Below are positions 22,372 to 33,207 of a stretch of 64,000 nt of DNA, in pieces (position 1 is the stretch's first letter; each line of letters begins with the position of its first letter). Where the stretch lies: the NCBI GenBank assembly GCA_015832175.1, contig WJXW01000007.1:806001-870000 (forward strand), in the 5' to 3' direction. Made by a program: the position numbers and the translations under genes. The stretch comes from Paraphaeosphaeria minitans. Taxonomy: Eukaryota > Ascomycota > Dothideomycetes > Pleosporales > Didymosphaeriaceae. The notes beneath the pieces are model-generated. The model was not told where the DNA came from. It was given only the letters and a program-made list of their open reading frames with translations, and searched no databases.

Positions 22372-24128
22372 TCACTCCACAACTCCATCCCGCCCTTGCG
22401 CCTCATCGATCGCCTTCTGCCAGTTCGACATCTTGCAATACGTCCCCTCAACCATCCAAATCAAGCAGCTCCCCACCAAACATCCGATCCACAGGCCTTC
22501 GAGCTCCAGCCTCGGCGGTCCGAAGCAGAGCGCAAACGCGACCGGTATAGCCACGAGGTAATACACGCCCAAGTTGACATAGCCTCCGATGTCCTGGCGA
22601 CCAAGACCGCGCAGAACGGCATTGGCCAGCGCGCAGCCTGCATCGGAGAGCTGGAACAGTGCGAGGATCGGCATCACGGATGCGGCTATTCGGATGACCT
22701 CGGGGTCGGACGTGAATGCGCGGGGCAGGATGTGCCGCATCAGGGTCAAGAAGGCAGCATCCACGAGACCGATGATGAGGAATATGACAACGTACGTACG
22801 CGCGGCGATGCGAGTGGCCGGGAGCGCGCCGGCTCCGATGAGGTTGCCCAGGCGAGTGGACACGGCGACGCTTGTGCTGAAGGGGATGTGGTATACCATG
22901 ACGGCGGTAGACATGACTACGCTCTGGGCAGCAAGATGTTCCGTCGAGAGGTAGGACGCGGAAAAGGTGAGGATGTCGAAGGCCAGCCATTCGGCTTCTA
23001 CCATGACGATTCCGGGAAGACTCAATCTGGCCATTGGACCCCAGTTGGTGAGCGCTGCGCGGGTGAAGCCAGCCCAGCATTCCAGGCTCGACGGGGCGAT
23101 GAAGTAGACGTAGATCCAGAGGAGGATCGGCAGGAGCGTGTTCGAGAGGACGGTCGCCAGCGCAGCGCCAGGGAGGTACCAGTGGAGGACGAAGACGAAG
23201 AGGTAGTTGAGGAGCATGTTGACCGGTGTGGCGACGATAAGCACGAATAGCGACGCATTGAAATGCCCCTGCGCTTGCGTGAAGCGCTTCCCAGCTTCGA
23301 AGACGGCATATCCTGGAGCGCCCGCCAGCAGGATCTGCAAGTATCGTCCCGCCATGTACGCCAGCTCTTTCTCTGGGACCAGGGCCGCTAGAATCCATCC
23401 CGAACACCTAAGGGACGGATGCAAACGTCAGCGTGAGTCAAGACAAGATAGTACATGCCTTTCTTCTGCAAAAAAAAAAAAAAAAAAAAAGAAAAAGAAA
23501 AAAAAGACACATCCACGTTGTATGCGGGGTTTACTCACAACCATACCGCGGCAATGGGAATCGTGACAAGCAGCATCAAGAGCACCATGCGCTGCAAGTG
23601 GAGGCCCACTTGCTCTTTCCTTCCGCCTCCATACGCTTGCGCACACAGCGTGTCCAAACTTGTGGCGAGGCCCTCATACACGGCCAAGCCCGTGATGTTC
23701 GCTGTCATGGTAGCCAGCGACACAGCGGCAAGCTCCTCCGTGCCGATGTGCCCGACCACGAATATCGTGATCAAGCTGAAGCTATATTGCAGAATGTAAG
23801 TCGCACACAGCGGCACCTAAGACGGATACAAAGTCAGTATGAGCTGAGACAAGGTGGTTATGTCTCGACGCATTTGCTTTTACTTTTGCGAGGCACACGT
23901 CTTACACGCTGGGTTACTCACCGAATACTTGACGAGAAGTTTGGTCTCTTTACCCGCAGTAGTCGTGATCTCCTCTCCGACTCCTCCTCCTACGAGGGCT
24001 TCTTCCTCCCCAGCATTGGTGGATATGGCACCGTAGCTACTCCTCTTGGCATTGACACCATCTTCAAGTATAGGCCTCACAATCTCGCTGTTATTTGAGA
24101 ACCGACGTGGTCCATGTTGCGCCTCCAT
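22372..24128 (-). CDS. MATE-family multidrug/metabolite efflux transporter
   Basis: Cation-coupled exporter of the MATE (MOP) superfamily, expected in the plasma or vacuolar membrane. Exons 24128-23922, 23816-23539 and 23407-22372 total 1521 nt, 506 residues. A hydrophilic N-terminus (about 65 residues) precedes about twelve hydrophobic segments in two six-helix halves. Family-like stretches are LITIFVVGHIGTEELAAVSL, YEGLATSLDTLCAQAYGGGR, GALATVLSNTLLPILLW and TRLGNLIGAGALPATRIAAR. Intron 1 (23921-23817) is GTGAGT..TTAG. Intron 2 (23538-23408) carries a poly(A) run at 23470-23490 and ends in CTTAG. Phases agree at both junctions. Fungal relatives include the yeast ethionine-resistance protein Erc1. 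The substrate is unknown and no biosynthetic genes lie beside it. Confidence 0.92.
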
Positions 24129-25566
24129 GGCCTCGCAGTCGCTGGACGAACGCCTCAGTACGCCTGAGCAGCGCCTGTCCTTGCCAATCGCCGGTACCTT
24201 TTTCCTCGATCTAAATCCGCTGTCTCTTCCTGCTCATCAAGAGGAACAAGTGTTACCGATGAAGCCGTTGTGATTTTATCATCGCTGGACGTTGTTCGAG
24301 GTCGACGAAGGCTTCGTCGCGCTTGCGGTTGGTGAGCATGGAGTGGGGCGGCGACCTGCATTGGGGCAACGGCGCGGCTAGGACGGAAGCGGGGGATCAG
24401 AGCGCGGATGTGCGTCCACACAGGACTGCGGATGTAGTCGTAGTAATACCATCGATTTGATATTTGACATCACGGGCATGGCCGTCTACTAGACAGTAGG
24501 CACCCCGGGGTTTCCGTAGGGTACTCGCGATGGCTGCGTTCGGCAACAACGACGGGGTTGACGTGGGATGCAATCGACGCACGCCCTCAGGAACCTGACT
24601 ATACAAATGAACCGGAAGTGTCGTCTCCCATGGGGACTTTAAACGTGCTTAGTACTCCGATACATTCAGTAATCCGTTTACAGTACTTGCAGAGACAAAG
24701 ATGGTGCCCTACGGTACAATTTGGCACCATCACGCATGTATCTGGGTAATTGTCTAAAACCTCAGCTACAGACATCCAAGGGTGGACATTTGGAAATCAG
24801 CAAGGCGACAAGAGACATCTACGTCGTCAACTACGATCCTAGATATCTAACATTGGTCCTGGTACTTTGACTGGCTCTGCCCAACCTCGGCCAGGGAATG
24901 TTTGGCTACTTCAAGAGGTGATCACAACTTGCTAAGTAGTCCACATACAAAGACCCTAGCGCACAGTGGATGTAAAACTGAGGCAAGTCCAGCGAGCATA
25001 GCCTTACCTGGCACATGAATGATTCCTAACCTCTTGCTAGAGCAGCCTGGGTGCAACTCAGTATTCACTACCTTTACATCAAATTCTACATTCAATTTTA
25101 CAAGAACGCTGTTCCACAATCTATCAACAGTTACGACCGCAGTTTCGAAACCAATTAGTCACGCAGCATACCTCACGAACATCCTCTAATTATGTTCTTG
25201 CGGCAGGAGTCACGTGCTCGTGGCTCGAACAAGGTTCCTGCTGCCTAGATAGCGTATCTCGCAAAATTGGCCCTCTTAAGCCATACCGAGGGATATAACG
25301 CGGCTTTCTAGCCAATAACGCGAGTTACACATATTGCCCGATTTGAGTGTTCTATTACCCAGGGCAACATAGTTCTTTTGGTACTCGATAACTCCCCACC
25401 CTTTGAGACCACAGTATTCTCCTCGGAGACCACAGTTACCAGACCAAGATAAACCCCCACCCGAACTGTCACTCTCTTGTCAATCAACCACACACCATGC
25501 ACAAAATAATACCATCAGCACCACCACTCCATCCAACTACCTCCCAGCCAGGACCACCTCACCATC
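24129..25566. other. Intergenic, AT-richer, no gene seen
   Basis: Contains the presumed promoter of the MATE gene (left) and that of the GST relic (right). Only short ORFs on either strand. Base composition is visibly more AT-rich than the flanking genes. Confidence 0.45.
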
Positions 25567-26257
25567 ATGGCCGCACTCACCCCCGAATTCACCCTCTACG
25601 ACCTCGCCAGCACGCAAGGAGTATGCTTCTCCCCCGCCGTCTGGCGCATCCGCCTCCTCCTAAACTACAAGTCCATCCCGTACACGACGACCTTTCTCGA
25701 ATTCCCAGACATCGCGCCCACCCTCTCCGCGCTCCCCATCCCCCCACACGACGCCACAACATCCAACCACCTTCATCATGGACTCCCCGGCCATCGCAGC
25801 CTTCATCGAAACCACGCATCCGGCGCCCGAGGCGGTGCTGACGTCCGACCTGGGCGCGCAGATCGAGGAGAAGGCGCGCAAAGCCGTCGGTCCGGCGTTT
25901 TACGTCTCGCTCGTGCCGCGCGAATGGCGCATCCTGTCGCCCCGCAGCAGGGAGTACTTCCACCGCATGCGCGAGGCCGCTCTAGGCCATCCGCTCGAGC
26001 ATCTCCTCGCTAGGGAGGACGTAGCGTGGGACGCCTTTGGGGACGGGGCGCGGGCTGCGGGGGCGCTGATGCGCACGCACAAGGAGAAAGGGCCGTTTGT
26101 GCTGGGGGAGAAGCCGAGTTTTACGGACTTCGTTGTGGCGGGGGCGCTGCAGAATGCGAGGGTTGTGGAAGTGGGGGTGTGGGAGAGGTGAATGGAGGTT
26201 GAAGGGTTTCGGGAGGTGTATAAAGCGTGTGAAGAGTGGATGGAGAAGAAGGATTGA
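25567..26257 (+). pseudogene. Glutathione S-transferase-like gene, frameshifted and with a premature stop
   Basis: Three pieces of one GST-like protein follow each other in two frames. Piece 1 begins at the ATG at 25567 (MAALTPEFTLYDLAS, then VCFSPAVWRIRLLLNYKSIP), the thioredoxin-like N-terminal domain. Near 25740-25775 the frame shifts and piece 2 continues (TTFIMDSPAIAAFIETTHP, SLVPREWRILSPRSREYF, GPFVLGEKPSFTDFVVAGAL). The stretch usually present before MDSPAIA (the cis-Pro loop) is shortened. No GT dinucleotide is available there for an intron. A TGA at 26189 then interrupts the frame, yet the next codons to 26257 still read GFREVYKACEEW. Both lesions point to recent inactivation. Sequencing error is the alternative but would have to happen twice. 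Confidence 0.75.
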
Positions 26258-26512
26258 GTGATTGGGGGTTTGATGATAGGATACGAGGTTGGGAAGGAGA
26301 AGCGGTAAGATGTATATCTATCTAGGCCCTACGTGGGATTGCGTTGCATTCATTGCGAGTGGAGCAGCGTAATCAAAAGCGAAGTGAAGTGAAATATCCA
26401 CACAAATCCGGATATCGCTGCCTCCTCGCGGTTCAACAGCCTCCCTTGATGATCAAAACTTCTACGCCCATCTTCATACAATCTACCTCACCATCGGTTC
26501 TCTTACCAACCT

Positions 26513-27137
26513 TCAGTAAATATGCACAGGCGGCGTCGGAAGCGCAGTCGGTTTCCCCCACCCGCTCGTCCCAGTCGGAAAAGGCCAACCGGTTGGTTTA
26601 CCAGTTCCCCAAGGAAATCCCGTGCCATGGGGACGATGCGGGTACGGGCGCGGGTGGTTCCTGTCTTCGATACCGCTGTCCGGGATCCGTGGCGCAAGCT
26701 TGTAGTCAATCTTCAGACCGCGTCCGTCGAAAGCAGGTGTTGAGTAGTAGGGCGTTCCAGTACCGGTGGGGATGATAGGCGGAGAGACGCCGGTGCCTGA
26801 GGGGATGGTCGGGGTGCTGATGCTTGGGGTGACAGGAGGGCCAGGGGGGATAACGGGAGGTTCTGGTGGAGAGATACCCGTGCCAATTGGAATGGGTGGA
26901 AGGGGAGCGCCAGTACCGGTGGGTCCTGGGATCACAGGGCTGGTAGTGTAGGAAGGCCAGCCGCCGGAGGGGTATGGCTTGCTGGGAGTGGGGTGAGGAT
27001 GGTAGTGCTTGTCCCCGAAATATTTCGCGAACGGGAACGGAGCTGAACGATGTTAGCACGGCTTTGTGAAACACTGGAGGACGCTACGTACCAGCGACTG
27101 AAGCGCTCGCAAGAGCCAGAACAATGAGCGACCGCAT
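26513..27137 (-). CDS. Small secreted Pro/Gly/Thr-rich protein
   Basis: Exon 1 is 27137-27092, intron 27091-27043 (49 nt, GTACGT..TTCAG), exon 2 27042-26513: 576 nt, 191 residues. The N-terminus MRSLIVLALASASVAA is a clear signal peptide. The mature chain is low complexity, rich in Pro, Gly, Thr and Ser (IPTGTGTPYYST, PVIPPGPPVTPSIST, HGTGFPWGTGKPTGWPFPTG) and has no cysteine. It has the look of a cell-wall or extracellular structural protein. Prolines and Thr/Ser would suit O-mannosylation. No domain is recognised. The intron position right after the signal peptide is common in fungal secreted proteins. Confidence 0.75.
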
Positions 27138-28528
27138 GTTGGCCGTGTCGAGTAGTCGTCTCTAGTAGTAGCCACCCAAAGTTGTGGAGAAACAAAAAGA
27201 ACGGCGCAGCCTGGTGGGTAGAAATATGTCAAGATCGTATTTAAATGGTGACTAGGCGACCAGTCTGTGAAGAAAGAACAGAACGAGTGTCTGGCTGTGT
27301 GGTAAAGCAACTGATGAACTGGCAGTAGTGGTCCGTAGAGTGACTCCAGCGCTGAAACCGCAGAGCTATATACTCGCCTTCCAGTGTCCCAGCCGCATTC
27401 TCAGTCCAAAACAGACCCACAGTCTAGTCTCTAGCAAACGGAGTGATATCCCAGCAACCGGAAGCCAGCATAGGGAATGGGTAGTGACGATCGGCCGGGC
27501 AATTCCTGCGTTAGCCTCCTTGTCAGTGTAGGCCAAGTGCTGGCGACAGCGTGGGGATTGAGCACGCCAGTGACACGACGTCATCTAGATCCAGGTCCGA
27601 GGATGGAGCTGATGCTTCATCCTGAAAACGTGTTCACAAAACGTGGGCTACTGCTGACGAATTCTAGTTTCTGTCCGTGCTTGCATGGGTAGACGTGTGA
27701 GGCAGAGCCAGGTAAGCTTTCGGAATGATAGAGACTACAGCTGCCACCATCGGAAGGAACAACTTCACGCCTAAGCCTATGTTACACTGCTGGTTTATGC
27801 CTGTTCCATGTAAGATAAGCGTTCGTCTTATCAACAACCGCACAAAATGCGAGGATCTCAACGTTTCCGGGGTAGGCGATCGTCGTGTTTGGCGGACTTT
27901 GCGATGAAGGAATGTCTTGGTGCACATCGTAATGTTGATGTTGTTGATTATTGGTCGATCGTCTGTCGGATTATTCGAAACACCGTGTTGTTGGGTGCCG
28001 CTTCGGGGGCTAATAGGCTGATCAACGATTAGGAACCACGCGTTGATCGACAGGTCGCTCTTCGTGTTTCAGGCTGCATCCTACCGTCAATACGTACAAA
28101 TCTAATTTAGCATCTTGGCGAGATACGATTGAGTTGTAGAGTATTCAATACGAGACCTAGACAGGACTGGGTAGGTATGCGACATTCGATTGATGGAAAA
28201 GCGACTTGAGAGGTGGTGCAGCAGCTGCACAATGCCGTGATACAACACCAAACTAAACATCCAGCTCTATTCCCCCGAGGGAAAACCTCAGAATCGTCGC
28301 GGACAGTACTTGACCGATGCGATAAGTTCAGCGACCGTGGGTGGGTGACGGGCTACCTTTGCATGTTGTGCTTTTGTGGCGTCGACTATTGCGCGTACCT
28401 GCGCGGTCGCGAATATTGTTCTCGACGCCCGTATGCAACACGAAGAAACCTTCGGGACCGTTCAGCTTACCGCGTCATCGGATCCAAGATCGACACCGGA
28501 AGTAATACGAAGGCGACTGTGATGTGTC
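27138..28528. other. Intergenic, no gene seen
   Basis: Frequent stops in all frames and moderate AT content. The left end is the upstream region of the secreted protein (a TTTAAAT word near 27240 may serve as TATA element). Nothing else is supported. Confidence 0.45.
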
Positions 28529-30257
28529 TCAAAACCAGCCAATCTTCTTAGCAGCGTAGCTCCACCCAGAGAGCAATGCTGTTGCGCCGGTAAAAGCGAC
28601 GAGCGCACCATATCCGCTTCCATATGCGAATCCGGCTCTCCACGAGCCCGCGCGCAATAAGGCTTCTGATAATGGGCCGCTGCATAAGTTCGCAACGCCT
28701 TTTCCCGCCGACAGACAGGCAAATATCATGCCTAGATGTGGGTTAGCGCAATCGCTGTATGATAGGGAATGCTCGGGAAGTATCTCAGCTCGCTGCTACT
28801 GTGCGGGAAACTCTGCCATTTACGTTCGACAGTTCGCGCACTCGCAGTGTCAAGCTGTTCTGGGAATTCTAGGGGGGTTCCTGCTTGGACTTCGGCTTGC
28901 TTACCGGTGTCAGCTCCTCTGCGCTTCTCCTTGGTATCTCGCATGATGGCGCTCCAGCTCGACGAATTACTACCTGCGAATGCTCCGTAGAGCAGGCAGA
29001 ATACATACAGAGACGCAAGAGAAGTAGATAGCCCCCACAGCAGGAATACGGTAACCGCAGAGCCAAGGGTTGTGATTCCGATGCAATTGACAACAGCGAA
29101 TCGGTCCACCGCAGCACCCATGCAAAAAGACCCAATGCAAGCAGAGCCATTCAGTAAAATGATTGTGGCGGTACTTTGGAGATTCGAGGCCCCTAAAGAC
29201 CGTGCAAAAGACGGCAGGTAGATAGCCGGGAGGAAATATCCTAGGCCTTGGAGTATGTTGCCCGACTGAAAGATGAGGAAGTTTGAACATGTCCAAAAGG
29301 ACATATCGAACTCTCGAAACTGCGTTGTCTGCGATAAGGGGAGCCGAGGCTTGAAGAAGAACAAGACGGGAAGATTCAAGGCAACGACTGATAACGCGCA
29401 TACCCGTAGCGTTGTTCTGAAGCCATAGCTATCCAGCAGCCACCGGAGGACGATGGGCATGATTGCCCCTGAGAGACCGAGCCCAGCCATGGTGGCGCCG
29501 TATGCAAAGCCTCGGCGGAGAACCCACCACTCTTCGATATAAAAGAGGATGGGCGTCCAGGCAAGACCCCCACCAACTGCATACATGATTCCTTGGCTGA
29601 TGATCAGATGCGTGACGTTGGTCGCAAGGGATCCCCTAACGTGTGAATTCAAAGTCAGTGTGATTCAAGACTGGTTACTTGCACGTCCCCTCTAAACGCG
29701 GTGGTTTACGTACAGACCGAGAGCCAGGCACATGATGGTCAGGCCGACTGGAGCTGCCCAGATGCGCAGTCTAGGGTAGATCTTCAGAAGTACGAACATG
29801 GGAATGATCCATATGTACATGATGCCCTGTGTGCCGTCAGTTACAGCTGTTTGGTTCGTGCAGATAGTGTCACCATTGCGCAAGCGCCCACAACGGCAAT
29901 GTTGGATGATCCGGCAAACGGCTCATGGGTGCTGTAGTATTCCTGAAAGATGCCATAGGAAGAGCCGAAACCTAGTCGTGGTCAGAACCAGTCGATTGCA
30001 TCAAGGGTGTTTCTGCGCGCGTCTTTCCAAGCCGCGCCAGTCAATTACGTTGGTAGAAAGCTAGGTAGTGACGCACCCCAGATAATGCCCTCGAGCATGA
30101 AGCAGGAGAAAAGCAACAACCAGGCATCCTTCCCGCCATCAGTTGGTGGCAGAGAAAATACTCCATCTTCTCCCTGCGAAGGCAAGTCGGCTTCTGGAGA
30201 TGGTGCAGGTTGCGGATAGCGGACCAATTCAATTTCTGTAGTGTGCGCCGAAGCCAT
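28529..30257 (-). CDS. MFS transporter, monocarboxylate transporter-like
   Basis: Five exons (30257-30077, 29971-29874, 29826-29714, 29635-28905, 28731-28529) sum to 1326 nt, 441 residues, in frame throughout. The protein has a charged N-terminus (about 48 residues), then twelve hydrophobic segments starting DAWLLLFSCFMLEGIIWGFG. MCT-like features include the motif after helix 1 (FGSSYGIFQEYY), SQGIMYAVGGGLAWTPIL, EEWWVLRRGFAYGATMAGLG and SSSWSAIMRDT followed by GMIFACLSAGKGVANLCSGP. These match fungal monocarboxylate-porter-like proteins (2.A.1.13), many of which are orphan transporters. The substrate is unknown. It diverges from ORC4 with 362 bp between starts, which probably reflects spacing rather than shared function. 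Confidence 0.88.
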
Positions 30258-30619
30258 TGTGACGAACGTCTTGTACACTTGGACAACAGCGAATTTGAGG
30301 TTCTTCAAGGTGGCCAGTGGCTCCTTTGGTGGGCACGATCAGGCCGTATGGTCATCATTCGTAGGGCGTGAAGGTAGGTAGCGATAACGGAGGAGCGGGT
30401 ATACGCGGAGCAAAAGTGTAGGGAAAGGATGCGACTGTGGCTGGTGAATTTGTTAGTCAGCAAACACGTGGCTGTGCTTGGTGAAAGTGAAGCCGTGACA
30501 ATGCGAATCTGAGTGCACAAGCACGAGCTGCCTTCACCGCCAGCAACAACTGCGAACCGGCCTCGTGTTTCCATGCTCCAATAACGACCAACATTAGCCT
30601 CACTGCAACTCGCCTCGCC
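30258..30619. promoter_or_regulatory. Divergent promoter region, MFS transporter / ORC4
   Basis: 362 bp between opposite start codons. No strong TATA box. The ORC4 side contains cactgcaactcgcctcgcc directly upstream of its ATG. Confidence 0.5.
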
Positions 30620-32997
30620 ATGGACGGCTCTCCACGAGCTTCGAAAAGGAGAAAGCTCGACACGCCCACGCGCAACGCGCCCAGCCCGCTCGTGAAGCCT
30701 TCGACGGTGCGGAAATCTACACGATCAGCTGCTCCGACGACACGTAAAGCCGACGGCTCACCTACGGCGCAAGAAGCGTCTCTCAAAGGCGCGTCGAAGT
30801 GCTTACGGGAAAAGGCCAATGGCACCGCACGCCAGCAGCAACCAGCCGAGGACGCCGACGTGTGGGACGATATAGAAGGCGCACTGGGTGAGAGTCGGAC
30901 GAAGCCACCGCCCCCAGCGCCGTCACCTGCGAAGAAGCGCGTTACGAAAAAGACGGCCGTGCAAGATGGTTCGCGCGAGAACACCAGCACCGATGAGCTG
31001 CAGAAGGCAACACGGAGCAGGAGCAGAGCCAAAAAGGCCCCCAATGGGAACCAGGATGACATCGCCGAACAAGTCGCAACGCCCTCACGGCGCGCATCCA
31101 AAAGAGCTGCACCCGCCACATCGAAGGACACGCTGAGAGACGATGCCCATCTCAACCCAGGCTCGCTCCGAAAACCACGCAGCAGTGCGCGAGCACAACG
31201 AAAACTAGACTTCGAAGATGCCATGCTCGTGGCAACACCCTCTTCCCGGTCCAAACGGCAGGCGCGCTTTCGGGACGACGACACGATATCAGAGACGGAT
31301 GATGACCCTGTTGAGAACAGTGCAGTTGCCGCCACACCAACAAAGGCGAAGCAAAAAACACGTCAGGTTGACAAGGACAACGAACTGGGCGAGCATGTAC
31401 CAGACACTGCCGACGTTCGGGACGAGCATGACGACGCGATGAGTGTGGATGGCAACAGTGCGTTGGGGAGTGTGCTCGACCCGACAGAACCGAGTCCTTT
31501 CAATAAGCCTCCCTCTGCCCAGAAAGAAACTCTTCAGCAGGAGAAGCTAGACATTCCTCTCCTGTCCAGTGTCGTCGCGCCGGAACGTGAGCTTGATCTT
31601 CTCAAAACCATTGTGTTGGAGCGCATAACTGGGAAACGGCCTGTGCCTCTGGTCGGGCTCGACGCTGCCTATAAGTCTGTCCACCAGCTCATTGAGCACA
31701 CAGTCACCGCCGGCGAAGGTAACTCGATGCTCCTGATTGGCGCCCGCGGTAGTGGAAAGACTTCACTCGTGAACAAGGCGCTGTCAGAAGTGTCCAAGGA
31801 CAACAGCCAACTCTATCACGTTATCCGTCTAAACGGCTTCATACACACAGACGACAAAATCGCTGTTCGCGACATTTGGCGCCAGCTCGGCAAAGAGATG
31901 ATGCTGGAGGAAGAGAATGGAGGCGTAGGTAAGAGCTATGCCGATGCTCTGCAAACGTTGCTCGCTCTGCTGCAACACCCTTCTGAGAGGATAGGCGAGT
32001 GGACCGAAGAAACTTCCACGGCAGTCGTCTTCGTAATGGATGAGTTCGACTTGTTCGCTCAACACCCTCGACAGACGCTTCTATACAACCTCTTTGACAT
32101 TGCCCAATCACGCAAAGCGCCAATCGCTGTGCTGGGTCTTACCACGAACCTTGAGGTGGTCAACTTTCTCGAGAAACGTGTCAAGAGCCGCTTCAGCCAG
32201 CGCTACGTGCATACCCCCTTGGCGAAGACCTTCACGGCCTTCCAGGAAATGTGCAAAGTCAACCTGCTCGTCCAGCCAGACCTCCTCAGCGTCGAAGAAC
32301 GCAGCCTCCTCGAATCCGCACCCAAGAAGAAGACCAGCAACCAAGCAAAGACCAGCACACCAGACAACACCCTCGCCCAGTGGAACTCCAACATCAACGT
32401 AAGCACACCCCCAAACCATCGTTCCCCCACAAACTAACAACCCCCCAGACCCTCTTCGCCTCAAAATCCTTCTTGACAACCCACCTCGCCCGCCTCTACT
32501 ACCGCTCCAAATCCATCCCCGCAACCCTGACCTCCTTCCTCCTCCCCACCGCCTCCCTCACGACCGCCCTCCCCCTCCCCTCCCTCGCCCTCAGCCACCC
32601 CCCCGACAACAAACTCGCCCTCGTCCGCCACCTCTCCACCCTGGCCCTATCCCTCCTCATCGCCGCGTGTCGCCTGGACATCATCCACGACAGCGACACG
32701 TGCAACTTCCACATGGCATACGACGAGTACGTGACGCTGGCGAGCAAGGCGCGGATCCAGAGTGCCGCGGGGGGCAACACCGCGAGCGGGGGCGTGAGCA
32801 AGGTGTGGGGGACGGACGTGGCGAGGCGGGAATGGGAGGGGCTGCTGGAGTTGGCGCTGGTGATGCCGGTTGTGGGGGGGCTGACGGGGGGGTTCGGCAT
32901 GGTCAAGTGCGATGTCAGTCTTGAGGAGGTGGGGGGCGTGATTGCGGGGGTCAAGGAGGTGGACAAGGGGTTGGAGCGGTGGTGTAGGCAGATTTGA
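30620..32997 (+). CDS. ORC4: Origin recognition complex subunit 4
   Basis: AAA+ subunit of the ORC that marks replication origins and loads MCM. Exon 1 is 30620-32398, intron 32399-32448 (50 nt, GTAAGC, CTAAC branch, CCCCAG), exon 2 32449-32997; 775 residues. The first 300 residues are disordered and basic (MDGSPRASKRRKLDTPTRNA). The AAA+ domain follows, with Walker A GARGSGKTS near residue 374, Walker B VVFVMDEFDLF near 467 and sensor-like LGLTTNLEVVNFLEKRVKSR. After the intron comes the ORC4 C-terminal region (FASKSFLTTHLARLYY, LIAACRLDIIH, NFHMAYDEYVTLASKA), including the winged-helix part. Exon 2 is strongly C-rich then G-rich on the plus strand, unlike exon 1. Identification is secure; the N-terminal extension is longer than in yeast. 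Confidence 0.95.
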
Positions 32998-33207
32998 GCT
33001 GCTGGATCCCGCTTGGGGGGCCAGCGCGCCGTCCATTTGCAATGTCAGATATTGGGGTATCATGCCTATACCATATCGGACACGAGCCGTGAAGACCAAC
33101 GCTGGCACGTCGTCCTCGCAGCCACAAACACTCGAAATACAAAACAGCGCTGTCATTCCTTTTGCAAAGCTATCATACAAAAACGCCCCTCGCCCTCCCC
33201 CGCCATA

